Numbered from the stretch's first letter, positions 26,427-34,366 are shown. The stretch is 64,000 nucleotides of DNA from Cyclobacteriaceae bacterium (GCA_030584025.1 CP129487.1:1488001-1552000), one strand, 5' to 3'. The notes: generated by a model from the letters alone, not told the origin. Translations and numbers: made by a program.

Positions 26427-26732
26427 CTAGGAGGCTCTTTTCTTTCCTTTGGCAAGTATCTTCAATTTATCCCAATCGCGATCGAAAAGGGCTTCCTTCT
26501 TTTTTCTACTCCAACCCTTCAATTGTTTCTCCCAACTGATAGCCTGATTGATATCTGAGAAATATTCATAGTATTTTAATAGTACTGGCCTTCTGTTGTA
26601 GGTAAAACTTTTCGGGTCAATGCCTTCATTGTGCTCCCAGATTCTTCTATCCAGGTTGTTGGTTACGCCTGTATAATATAGTCCATCTGAGCATTCAACT
26701 ATGTAAACGAAGTAATGATGATCACGAGGCAT
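26427..26732 (-). CDS. GIY-YIG nuclease, copy 3
   Basis: 101 residues, identical to copy 2 at the protein level. Its left flank repeats that of copy 2 (array, then TTCATGCTAAATTC), while its right flank (TTTTTACTTGTAAATATTTC followed by a B hairpin) repeats that of copy 1. The mixture points to duplication with recombination between units. GIY-YIG motifs and the Arg and Glu residues are intact, so all three copies could be active. Confidence 0.92.
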   Translation of the reverse strand: MPRDHHYFVYIVECSDGLYYTGVTNNLDRRIWEHNEGIDPKSFTYNRRPVLLKYYEYFSDINQAISWEKQLKGWSRKKKEALFDRDWDKLKILAKGKKRAS

Positions 26733-26771
26733 AGAAGGAAATTTTTACTTGTAAATATTTCTTATCGTCAC

Positions 26772-26855
26772 GTCATGCTTCGACTGTGCTCAGCATGACA
26801 TAACTCTTTGTCCAACCGACTTATTTCTGTCATCCTGAGCCTGTCGAAGGATGAC
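26772..26855. repeat. REPIN-like pair 4, overlapping the acyl-CoA dehydrogenase 3' end
   Basis: B hairpin 26772-26799 (GTCATGCT/AGCATGAC) and A hairpin 26829-26855 (GTCATCCT/AGGATGAC). The A hairpin contains the stop codon (26830-26832) and the last eight sense codons of the dehydrogenase gene on the minus strand. Confidence 0.92.
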
Positions 26856-29169
26856 CAATTCCCATATTACCCCGCACCGCAATAGGCGCACTCAAACAAC
26901 TATCCGGAATATTAAATGCATTCACCAGCGGCACAGCATCTTGCCGGATTTCCCAGCAGAGTTGATTCACCAATTTGCGAATGGCCTTTGTCTTCACACC
27001 TTCCATATACCCCTGCTCCAAATACCAGCCCTTATGTTCCTCCATGTGATATAGCGCAAACAAATCGCACAGACGCTTCAATACGTTTTTGCACCCCCGG
27101 TCTTCAGTTTTTTCCACCACCAACTGGAACTGCTCCAGGATAATCCGTTCCACATAAGCAAAGCCCACTTCTACCAAATGATGCTGACAAACGTTAAACG
27201 CATCAAACGAATCCATGCCTTCATCGATGTGACGTTTTAATCTGCGTGCAGCAGAAGTAAGAATATCCCGTTCGCGGTAACGGAAAGCATTCATCTGAAA
27301 TTCCGGGTCGAGTAAATGCTCATCATCGGTGTTGCGTACAATCAGCGGATTCATTTCGGTGAGTGATGTTTTCGCCTGATCAGCTACATAGTTCAAAATC
27401 GTGAATACATTCATGTTGCTGAACTCCTGCCGGAACTCGGTGAGCCGACTCTTGGCCACCAACTGCATCAGCACCGTATTGTCGCCTTCAAATGTGGTGT
27501 AAATGTCGGTATCGTTTTTCAGGGCATCAATCCGGTTTTCCGAAAGGTATCCTTTGCCCCCACAGGCCTCGCGGCATTCCTGTAATGTATCTGTGGTATG
27601 CCAGGTGGCAAAGGCTTTCAATCCGGCAGCGAGTGCTTCAATTTCCTGCATCTCTTCTTCTGTTCTGTTTAAGAACCGTTCAGTCAAATGCTGCAGTGCA
27701 AAATGCAAGGCATACGTAGTGGCCAGCTTCGGCATGAGCCTGCGTTGATGCGTGCGGTAATTGAGAATAGGCACTTCACTTCCGCCTTCAGGTCCGAATT
27801 GCCTGCGCTGGTCACCATAGCGAATGGCAATGGTTAATCCTGATTTACTTGCGGCCACACCTGAGCGGGGTATACCAATGCGCCCGCCAACCAGTGTACC
27901 CAGCATGGTAAAGAACCTGCGGTTATCGCTGGCAATGGGGCTGGTGAATTTTCCTTCCTCGTTAACACCCGCAAAACGGTCCAGCATGTTTTCTTTTGGA
28001 ATGACCACATTGTCGAAATAGATGATGCCGTTGTCAACTCCATTTAATCCCATCTTGCGGCCACAGTCTTCAATGGCTACACCGTTGGCAAGTTTGCCGT
28101 TCTTGTCACGTAGCGGAACAACAAATGCGCTCACACCATAATCTTTTTCATCGATGATCAACTTGGCAAACACGGTAGCCATATGGCCGTGCAAGGCTGC
28201 GTTGCCGATGTATTCCTTGCGCGCATATTCGTTCGGAGTGTGAATGGTAAATGTTTTGCTGCCATGATTGTACGTAGCGGTGGTTTCAATACCCTTCACG
28301 TTTGAACCGTGGTTGGTTTCGGTCATGGCGAAGCAACCGGGCAGTGCGAGCGTGCCGATGTCTTTCAAATATTTTTTGTGATGCTTTTCTGTGCCAAGGA
28401 AATATACACTCATGCCCCACAATCCGAATTGAACACCGAACTTTACTACCAGACTTAAATCATGGTAGCTTAGCGTTTCCATAATGGTGAAATACGCCTT
28501 CATGTCGGCTTGCCCGCCATATTCTTTTGGGTAAGCCATAGCGCCATAGCCTTGTTCGGCTAAATACGCAAGCCACGTCAATACCTGTGCACGGTATTGT
28601 TCCAGGTTTCCCGGATCAACGTATTGAAACTCCGGATCGGAGATGATGGTCTTTACTTTGCGGATTACCTCCGCCTGATCACCATCCAGCAGCTTTGTCA
28701 ATGCTTCAACCTCAAAGTTGAGTTGCGTGGTTTGTTGTGAGGTAATGGTTTCATGAACCTCCTGAAAATTATACACCACCTCATGACTGATGAACCCCAA
28801 CGTGGCTTCAATTTTTTCGAGTGAAGGTCGGGCCTTTTGTAATGTATCGTCTAACGAACCGTTGCCGTAAAGGCCGGCTAATCGTATACCCAGTTCGACC
28901 AGGGTGTCTTTAGTGCCGGGCTGACCGGCCACTTTTTTTATTTCACTGCGCCATAGCATCAAATCATCAGCCGATGGGGGCGAAGCGGGATTCAATTGCT
29001 CCAGCAAAAAGTTTCGTTCAGCTTCTGAGAGCCATTGCTGGCTGCGGATGAGCCCTTCCAGCGTGGTTACTTCACTGGGGGTGAGGATGGCATCGGACCA
29101 AACGGTATAAAACAGGGGCACAAACACATACAGGTTGGGATTGCTTTTCAGGTAGTTAGATTGAATCAT
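26830..29169 (-). CDS. Large acyl-CoA dehydrogenase/oxidase-like flavoenzyme
   Basis: 779 residues, longer than ordinary acyl-CoA dehydrogenases (about 380-600). An N-terminal helical domain of roughly 150 residues precedes the dehydrogenase fold: GYGAMAYPKEYGGQADMKAY, CFAMTETNHGSNVKGIETTATY, KMGLNGVDNGIIYFDNVVIPKENML, YGDQRRQFG and CREACGGKGYLSENRI, where EACGGKGY marks acyl-CoA oxidase-like members. It should oxidise acyl-CoA thioesters using FAD in fatty acid breakdown. The last residues GHPSTGSG and the stop come from a hairpin repeat. TACCTTTA on the minus strand, about 25 bp upstream, may be its promoter. Confidence 0.9.
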   Translation of the reverse strand: MIQSNYLKSNPNLYVFVPLFYTVWSDAILTPSEVTTLEGLIRSQQWLSEAERNFLLEQLNPASPPSADDLMLWRSEIKKVAGQPGTKDTLVELGIRLAGLYGNGSLDDTLQKARPSLEKIEATLGFISHEVVYNFQEVHETITSQQTTQLNFEVEALTKLLDGDQAEVIRKVKTIISDPEFQYVDPGNLEQYRAQVLTWLAYLAEQGYGAMAYPKEYGGQADMKAYFTIMETLSYHDLSLVVKFGVQFGLWGMSVYFLGTEKHHKKYLKDIGTLALPGCFAMTETNHGSNVKGIETTATYNHGSKTFTIHTPNEYARKEYIGNAALHGHMATVFAKLIIDEKDYGVSAFVVPLRDKNGKLANGVAIEDCGRKMGLNGVDNGIIYFDNVVIPKENMLDRFAGVNEEGKFTSPIASDNRRFFTMLGTLVGGRIGIPRSGVAASKSGLTIAIRYGDQRRQFGPEGGSEVPILNYRTHQRRLMPKLATTYALHFALQHLTERFLNRTEEEMQEIEALAAGLKAFATWHTTDTLQECREACGGKGYLSENRIDALKNDTDIYTTFEGDNTVLMQLVAKSRLTEFRQEFSNMNVFTILNYVADQAKTSLTEMNPLIVRNTDDEHLLDPEFQMNAFRYRERDILTSAARRLKRHIDEGMDSFDAFNVCQHHLVEVGFAYVERIILEQFQLVVEKTEDRGCKNVLKRLCDLFALYHMEEHKGWYLEQGYMEGVKTKAIRKLVNQLCWEIRQDAVPLVNAFNIPDSCLSAPIAVRGNMGIGHPSTGSG

Positions 29170-29622
29170 GGGCGGTGTTGCGTTTTGCTTAAAGGTACAA
29201 AAGGGGAGGGAGTGTTGTATTGGGAGATATATGTAACTTTTGTGGTGGGATACTAATCTTTATTATGTGAATAGATTCAATGTACAATGTGGAATATCCG
29301 TTTAAATTGGTAGGAAACAAGGATATTTCTTTTAATGTAATGAGTATATTTGGATGTTATGCACAATGCCGCGGGACAGAGTAGTGACCACCCGCATTGG
29401 CACATTTGCTTGCCGCACATTCCTAGCGACACCAAAGCAAGCAATAGAGCCATGTGATTATAAAATTGTAGATTTGCTTTCTGGACAATTCCAAAGGCTA
29501 AGAGTTAGTAAACAAACTGAAATAATGAAAAAACAACATGCATACTTGTGTTAATGCAGGGTAACATATAAATAAGTATAGTTTATCCTTTCAATAAAGA
29601 ACCACTGTAAATCTATAACGCC
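29170..29622. other. Gene-poor stretch with an isolated promoter-like box
   Basis: No credible gene. An exact TATATTTG box (29345-29352) is followed 5 bp later by GTTATGC and a GC-richer segment (29366-29445, ATGCCGCGGGACAG...) unlike its AT-rich surroundings. A 66-codon frame at 29354 has no protein-like character. It may be debris of a lost gene or cassette; nothing else was recognised. Confidence 0.4.
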
Positions 29623-29823
29623 ATGAAATCAATTTTACTATTAGCACTGATTCTTATATTTGGCGGGCTGGCCAATGCCCAAAGCAGCCTGTCCATTTCA
29701 GCGCCCACAATTTGGAGCAACATTAAAGTAAAGGATAACTGGACACCACCAACCACACCCCCGTTAGGTTTAGTTAAAGTTGTTCCCCACCTTTTGAGGG
29801 GTTATTGTGTCGGATGTTTATAA
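29623..29823 (+). pseudogene. Truncated paralog of the next gene (5' fragment)
   Basis: The frame gives a signal peptide (SILLLALILIFGGLANAQ) and then SSLSISAPTIWSNIKVKDNWTPPT, which parallels SSLSISTPLIYSKVTAKNNWSPPT of the 29834 protein. After about 50 residues the similarity stops and the frame runs into KVVPHLLRGYCVGCL, derived from a segment with a small hairpin (CCCCACCTTTTGAGGGG). I read this as the 5' remnant of a duplicated gene whose body was lost. Confidence 0.6.
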
Positions 29824-29833
29824 AAGCTATACT

Positions 29834-30556
29834 GTGAAAAAAATAACAGGCATTATTTGTTTAGCCTGCATGGCTTTAATGCCGCTAACTTCTTGCGGGC
29901 AGAGCAGCTTATCTATTTCTACGCCATTGATTTATAGTAAGGTTACAGCAAAAAATAACTGGAGTCCTCCAACAGCTGTTAACAGACAAAATCAATTTGA
30001 TGGGACAGCAATTGGTTCTGGTGTTAACTTAGGCTATTCATTTCAACCAAAACTTATTATTAAAGACAAACACTTCTTTGTAAATATTGGCGCAGGGTAT
30101 TTTAAACAAAGATTTAATTTACAAAGGCCTTTTGATTACAATACCCCATTATATCCGGTATATTTTACTGACTACTATGTTTATCAATGTTGGTTATGGT
30201 CTGCTGGAATAACATATAATTTGTTGCTAAATAATAAGTATCTCTTATCAGGTGATCTGTTGTATAACCAACTATTTTCTTTTCAGCAAGAATACACTCC
30301 GTATACATCAGCAAATCGTCCTACCCAAGTCAATAATCACAATATTGATTTTGCCAAAACAATAACGTTGTCTTTAGGAGTGCAAAGAAAATTGGGAAAA
30401 CAATTCACCTTAGGTCTTGATTTGCTTTTGCCTTATACTCGTTGGAGAAACGATAGAATTTTCAAAGACGATCCTGCAACATTCTCACATCCCAATTTCA
30501 GTTTAGGCACCTCTGTAAGTATAGCGTATCATTTAAAAAAGAAAAATCAATCTTAA
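29834..30556 (+). CDS. Putative outer-membrane barrel-like protein with lipobox-like signal
   Basis: 240 residues from GTG 29834, since only from there does a signal peptide begin (VKKITGIICLACMALMPLTSC); the earlier in-frame start at 29807 is unlikely. LTSC is a plausible lipobox. The mature chain has alternating aromatic strands (HFFVNIGAGYFKQRFNLQ, WLWSAGITYNLLLNNKYLLSGDLLYNQL, SLGVQRKLGKQFTLGLDLLLPY, SLGTSVSIAYHLKKK) as in eight- to ten-stranded barrels. No family recognised. AT-rich relative to neighbours, suggesting a different origin. Confidence 0.65.
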   Translation: MKKITGIICLACMALMPLTSCGQSSLSISTPLIYSKVTAKNNWSPPTAVNRQNQFDGTAIGSGVNLGYSFQPKLIIKDKHFFVNIGAGYFKQRFNLQRPFDYNTPLYPVYFTDYYVYQCWLWSAGITYNLLLNNKYLLSGDLLYNQLFSFQQEYTPYTSANRPTQVNNHNIDFAKTITLSLGVQRKLGKQFTLGLDLLLPYTRWRNDRIFKDDPATFSHPNFSLGTSVSIAYHLKKKNQS

Positions 30557-30567
30557 ACCTCAATACT

Positions 30568-31779
30568 ATGAGATCAGTTTTACTATCGGCACTGCTTCTT
30601 GTGTTTTTTAACGTGGCAAACGCACAGGTGAGAACAAACTTCAATAATCCTAAACGAGTTACTGATAAAGGAAAATTCGTAAAAAATTTCCGAGGTAAAA
30701 GCCCTTATCTGATTCCGGCACGGGACATTAAAGCCCTGCTTGAAAAGGAAGCGCTGGAAAATGCCGGTGGCGAAGCCAGACCTTTTAAGATTGCCGAAGC
30801 CGTGAATGTGGATATAGATGTGGTGAAGGAGGCGGAGTGGACGGAAGAAGAAGGGTTTTCGTACGGCAAGTTTTCCATTGAAGCCACAGGGGCAAAGACC
30901 ATCAGCGCTAATTTCGACCGGTTTTACCTGCCGGAAGGGACTGAATTGTATGTATATAGCGAAAATGGTGAAATGATAACCGGCCCGGTAACCGAAGCCG
31001 AAAACAACGAGAACAATTTTTGGGGAAGTTGGGTGTATAAAGGCGGGAAGCTGACCGTGGATTTTAAAACGCCAACGGAGAGTAAAAGCTTGTTGCGGCT
31101 TCATATATCAAGCGTTGCGTATGGCTATAAGAGCCTTTACGTTGGTAACTTTGGAGAGTCGTCTGAATGTAATGTAAATGTGCTTTGCGCAGAAGGGAAT
31201 GGATGGGAGAATGAACGGAATTCTGTTGCTTTGATATTAGATGCAAGCAGTACAAGATTATGTAGCGGTGCTTTAATTAATAATACATGTAACCTGAACA
31301 TTCCGTATTTGTTAACAGCCGATCATTGTTTTGATTTTGATCCAAATGTTGCTCAATGGAAATTTACCTTTCAGGCCTGGAGCGCCACATGTACACCTTC
31401 ACAAAATGCCAATGGCTTAACTTTCAATGGTTCCACACTGCGAGCAAGACATGCCGGTAGCGATTTTTGCCTGGTTGAGCTTGATCAGCTTCCTCCTGTA
31501 AATTCAGGGATTACGTTTTCGGGATGGTCGAGAGCAAGCACAGCTTCACCTTCAGGGGTAAGCATAACCCATCCTATGGGCGATGTGATGAAAATAGCTA
31601 CATACAACACCACTTTAACACAACAAGCATATTTGGGAGCACAAGTTTGGAAGGCATTTTGGGCAAGCGGAACAGTGGAATCCGGCTCTTCCGGAGGCCC
31701 ATTATACAATAATGATAAAAGAATAATCGGCCAGGTTAAGGGAATCCGGAAAAAGTATCAAGAGCCTTGGTGTAGGTGA
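30568..31779 (+). pseudogene. Trypsin-like secreted serine protease, 3' end replaced
   Basis: The signal peptide (RSVLLSALLLVFFNVANAQ), a propeptide region and a chymotrypsin-fold domain with the full triad are intact: LTADHC (His253), SDFCLVELD (Asp299) and GSSGGP (Ser375). This resembles Bacteroidota lysyl-endopeptidase-like proteases that continue into a C-terminal sorting domain. Here, after IIGQV (about 31736), the frame ends with 13 unrelated residues because the DNA joins the tail of an hsdS gene in another frame. The missing last strands and sorting domain make normal folding and secretion doubtful. Confidence 0.75.
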
Positions 31780-32275
31780 TTTTAAAAATCTATACAAATT
31801 AACCGACATCGAATTACTCAGCACCTTGAATTTAATTGAGTTCCCATCTAATGAATACTTGTTGAAGAATCGTGACTTAATCTTCGTTCGGTCAAACGGA
31901 AACAAGGAGTTGATAGGAAGGTGCTTGGTAATTTATCCGAACGACAATAAAGTAACTTTCAGTGGCTTTTGCATTCGTTTCAGGCCAACGGCCAATACAA
32001 TCAATACTGTTTATCTATCTCATTTATTTAGGATTCCAGTTTTCAGGGCTGTAATGCTTCAAGGTGGAAAAGGCGCAAACATTCAAAACTTAAATCAAAA
32101 GACGCTTGAAAGGTTGAAGATACCAATGCCATCAATCGAACTTCAGAATCAATTTGAGCAAATCGTAGAAAAAACAGAAGCACTGAAAACCCAATACCAG
32201 CAAAGCTTGCAGGAGTTAGAGAATTTGTATGGCAGTTTGAGCCAGAAGGCATTTAAAGGAGAGTTAAAACAATAG
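31736..32275 (+). pseudogene. hsdS: 3' fragment of type I restriction specificity subunit hsdS
   Basis: In the frame starting about 31736 the sequence reads ESGKSIKSLGVGDF, then SNEYLLKNRDLIFVRSNGNKELIGRCLVIYP, and ends RLKIPMPSIELQNQFEQIVEKTEALKTQYQQSLQELENLYGSLSQKAFKGELKQ. These are the second target-recognition domain and the conserved coiled-coil tail of HsdS. The N-terminal half is gone and no start codon or hsdM/hsdR lies nearby, so it is a remnant fused to the protease gene. Confidence 0.82.
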
Positions 32276-32280
32276 ACAGC

Positions 32281-32568
32281 GTGATTATCTATAAAAAACC
32301 TAAAGAATTGATGAAAGAAATATTGTTGACTGAGTTTAGCAATAATCAATATTTCAATTTCGCTGAATTTCAGCATAAGGTAAATAGCGTGACTCCTAAA
32401 GCTAAAATCGAATATGAAACCGTTAAGGACTTTGTTTTTGAAATGCTTGATGAAAAGGTAATTAAGCAAGAGTTCATAGAAGACAATGAGAATCCCTTTA
32501 TGCCTAATCCAAATGCAACGGGAACCACAAAGTCAATCTATTATAAATTGATTATTCCTGTCGGATGA
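32281..32568 (+). CDS. Hypothetical small protein behind the hsdS fragment
   Basis: 95 residues if it starts at GTG 32281; ATG 32311 (MKEILLTEFSNNQYF) is an alternative. No family recognised. It is helical and acidic with a winged-helix-like layout (FAEFQHKVNSVTPKAKIEYETVKDFVFEMLDEKVIKQEF). It lies 5 bp behind the hsdS fragment and may be a leftover accessory gene of the lost restriction locus. Confidence 0.45.
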   Translation: MIIYKKPKELMKEILLTEFSNNQYFNFAEFQHKVNSVTPKAKIEYETVKDFVFEMLDEKVIKQEFIEDNENPFMPNPNATGTTKSIYYKLIIPVG

Positions 32569-32767
32569 AATTAAACCGATTAAAGATATTAACTGAATAG
32601 TTCAGTAACGGTGGACAATTCGGTATCACAAAATAGGCGAGCCAAATGACAATGTTGCTGGTGATGTAGAGCCATCCATGAAACGATGACCAGTTGCCAC
32701 ATACCCAACGTGCTGGCCAATCATCGGCCTCAAAAAGTTTAACTATAAATTCTGTTACCTGTTCCAT
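32552..32767 (-). pseudogene. 5' fragment of a membrane sensor histidine kinase
   Basis: The first 49 codons (32767 down to 32621) read MEQVTEFIVKLFEADDWPARW, then WSSFHGWLYITSNIVIWLAYFVIP. This is the stereotyped N-terminus of Bacteroidota PAS/MASE-like sensor kinases (DWPxRW, FHGWLYI, first helix). After VIP the similarity ends and a stop follows 22 codons later; the other helices, PAS and kinase domains are missing. A deletion has removed the rest. Confidence 0.6.
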
Positions 32768-32917
32768 GGGACAATGGGGTTGGTTGAACTTTTAATTTAT
32801 GCCATCCAGGGAGGAAACTCAAGAGGCTTTCGGTGAGTGTATGCAATCTAATTTAGGCCCTAATTCTATCATCTTCAGAATAAATCAACTTTTTTTTGAA
32901 AAAGTATGGAATTGCTA

Positions 32918-32948
32918 TTGACTTACTTTGAAATACAAAGTACTTTTG
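32918..32948 (+). promoter_or_regulatory. Promoter with overlapping palindromic operator for the gene at 33007
   Basis: TTG (32918-32920), 20 bp, TACTTTTG (32941-32948). A perfect inverted repeat TACTTTG-AAATA-CAAAGTA (32924-32942) fills the spacer and touches the -7 box, a natural repressor site. The regulator is not apparent in the window. Confidence 0.65.
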
Positions 32949-32964
32949 TGTCACTAAACATTCA

Positions 32965-32991
32965 CCCTCCCTGAGACATAAGCGGGGAGGG
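32965..32991 (+). promoter_or_regulatory. Leader hairpin CCCTCCC/GGGAGGG
   Basis: Seven-bp GC-rich arms (32965-32971, 32985-32991) with a 13-base loop lie in the expected transcript leader, 16 bases before the ATG at 33007. It could affect stability or translation. No T-tract follows, so it is not a terminator. Confidence 0.45.
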
Positions 32992-33006
32992 ATAACCTCA
33001 ATTAAC

Positions 33007-33576
33007 ATGGAAAAACAACTTAAATTCTATCAATCCATTCCAGCTGTAGCGCTGGTAACCGTTCTTATTTTAATGGTGCCTCTGGTGGCCATGCAGTTTA
33101 CCGATGAAGTGAACTGGAGCGTAACCGACTTTCTGGCTATGGGAGGCTTGATTTTTGGAACAGGCGTTTTGTTTGTATTGGTCATGCGGCTAAGCAGCAA
33201 CATTGTGTACAAGGTGGCCATGGGGTTTGCCATTGGCGCCACGTTTTTTATGGTGTGGGTTAACCTGGCCGTTGGCCTGATTGGTGCAGGCCCAAACGCA
33301 GGTAACCTGATGTATGCAGCCGTTATCGTTGTGTTGCTTATTGGTATTTATCTCTCACGCTATACAGCAGCAGGCATGGAACGTGCCATGTATATGACAG
33401 CGGGCACCTTTGTAGTGCTTACGCTGATTGCGCTTATGACTAAAATGTATGAGTATCCCGAAAGTTCTGTGATACAAATAGTGGGCGTAAATGCATTCTT
33501 TGCTACTCCGTTTATAGTATCGGGTTTATTGTTCCGGTATGTGGCATTGGAACAGCAAAATAAAAAAGCGGCATAG
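33007..33576 (+). CDS. Hypothetical integral membrane protein, about five or six helices
   Basis: 189 residues, nearly all hydrophobic: helices around VALVTVLILMVPLVAMQF, FLAMGGLIFGTGVLFVLVM, VAMGFAIGATFFMVWVNLAV, MYAAVIVVLLIGIYL, YMTAGTFVVLTLIALM and VNAFFATPFIVSGLLF. No family recognised with confidence. It has its own regulated-looking promoter with palindrome and leader hairpin. The MpaB-like gene follows by 28 bp. Confidence 0.75.
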   Translation: MEKQLKFYQSIPAVALVTVLILMVPLVAMQFTDEVNWSVTDFLAMGGLIFGTGVLFVLVMRLSSNIVYKVAMGFAIGATFFMVWVNLAVGLIGAGPNAGNLMYAAVIVVLLIGIYLSRYTAAGMERAMYMTAGTFVVLTLIALMTKMYEYPESSVIQIVGVNAFFATPFIVSGLLFRYVALEQQNKKAA

Positions 33577-33604
33577 CAGGTTTGCTTAGGAAAATTCCTG
33601 TACC

Positions 33605-34366
33605 ATGAACCCTGAATATTTTGTCGATAAGAATTCCATCGTTCGCCAGATATGGGGTAAAGGTGATACCATTCTCTTCATCTTCGCAGGAGGTGCTGCT
33701 GAATTCGCCTTGAACAAGGCAGTCGACTGGCTTTACTTTACAGGCCGCCTGCCAGCCGATCCGCTGGGCCGGCTGTTCTCCACGGTTTCCTATGCCAGAA
33801 CAATCGTTTTTTCAAAAACTGAAACTGCGCACAGGGCTATAGATGCCATGACGGCCATACATAGTAGTGTAGAACATTCGCGAGGTGCCTCCATTCCCGA
33901 TTGGGCATACCGCGATGTACTTTTTATGCTGATTGATTATTCCATTCGCGCTTACGAAGTATTGGAACGAACACTAACGCTTGCTGAAAAGCAAGAGGTG
34001 TTTGATGTATTTACCCGAATGGGCACCCGCATGGGTATAACCGGATTGCCCGAAACGTTTGCATCCTATATGATTATGCGCCAAATGCATCTGCACCAAA
34101 ACCTGCTTCGAACAGCTTTTACTGATGACCTGTATCATCAATACAAAAAGCACCTGGGTGTTATTCGTTACCGGATTTTGTTGGAGGTGCAGCATCTGAT
34201 TGCGCCTGAAAAAGTGCGGGAAAGGTTAGGGTTTCATCGCAAATCTTTTTTGAGTCCCATCTTGACGCTCTACAATGTGAGTAAGTTCTTACGGATTGAT
34301 CCAATGATCCGATACCTTATTTTACCTGCCCAGTACCGAGCCCAAATCAAAGCCCTCGACCAATAG
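33605..34366 (+). CDS. Oxygenase MpaB-family protein (DUF2236)
   Basis: 253 residues with the DUF2236 signature: SIVRQIWGKGDTILFIFAGGAAEFALNKAVDWL, ADPLGRLFSTVSYARTIVF, an AHRAIDAMTAIHSSV helix and WAYRDVLFMLIDYSIRAYEV. Members such as MpaB and Lcp bind a b-type haem and carry out oxygenations; the conserved histidines in AIHSS and nearby could be ligands. Substrate unknown. It may share the transcript of the membrane protein at 33007. Confidence 0.85.
   Translation: MNPEYFVDKNSIVRQIWGKGDTILFIFAGGAAEFALNKAVDWLYFTGRLPADPLGRLFSTVSYARTIVFSKTETAHRAIDAMTAIHSSVEHSRGASIPDWAYRDVLFMLIDYSIRAYEVLERTLTLAEKQEVFDVFTRMGTRMGITGLPETFASYMIMRQMHLHQNLLRTAFTDDLYHQYKKHLGVIRYRILLEVQHLIAPEKVRERLGFHRKSFLSPILTLYNVSKFLRIDPMIRYLILPAQYRAQIKALDQ

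Larger units (their letters stand above)
25671..26742. repeat. Direct duplication of a nuclease-plus-REPIN unit
   Basis: About 475 bp at 25671-26147 (array 2 plus nuclease copy 2) reappear at 26265-26742 (part of array 3 plus copy 3) with only a handful of base changes, including one inserted A in an ATAAACTTTTTT spacer. The high identity shows a recent event. Confidence 0.85.

Noticed and set aside
25328..26732. Group I intron or homing endonuclease cassette, because of the GIY-YIG genes
   Set aside because: The 101-residue proteins lack a DNA-binding extension of homing enzymes, and no intron core is seen; flanking DNA is hairpin repeats.
25054..26855. CRISPR array, because of regular short repeats with spacers
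   Set aside because: Repeats alternate in orientation, spacers are short (10-11 bp) and themselves repeated, and no cas gene is present.
29354..29554. Possible 66-codon gene in the 29.2-29.6 kb gap
   Set aside because: Composition is not protein-like, there is no family match, and it ends before the next signal-peptide gene without relation.
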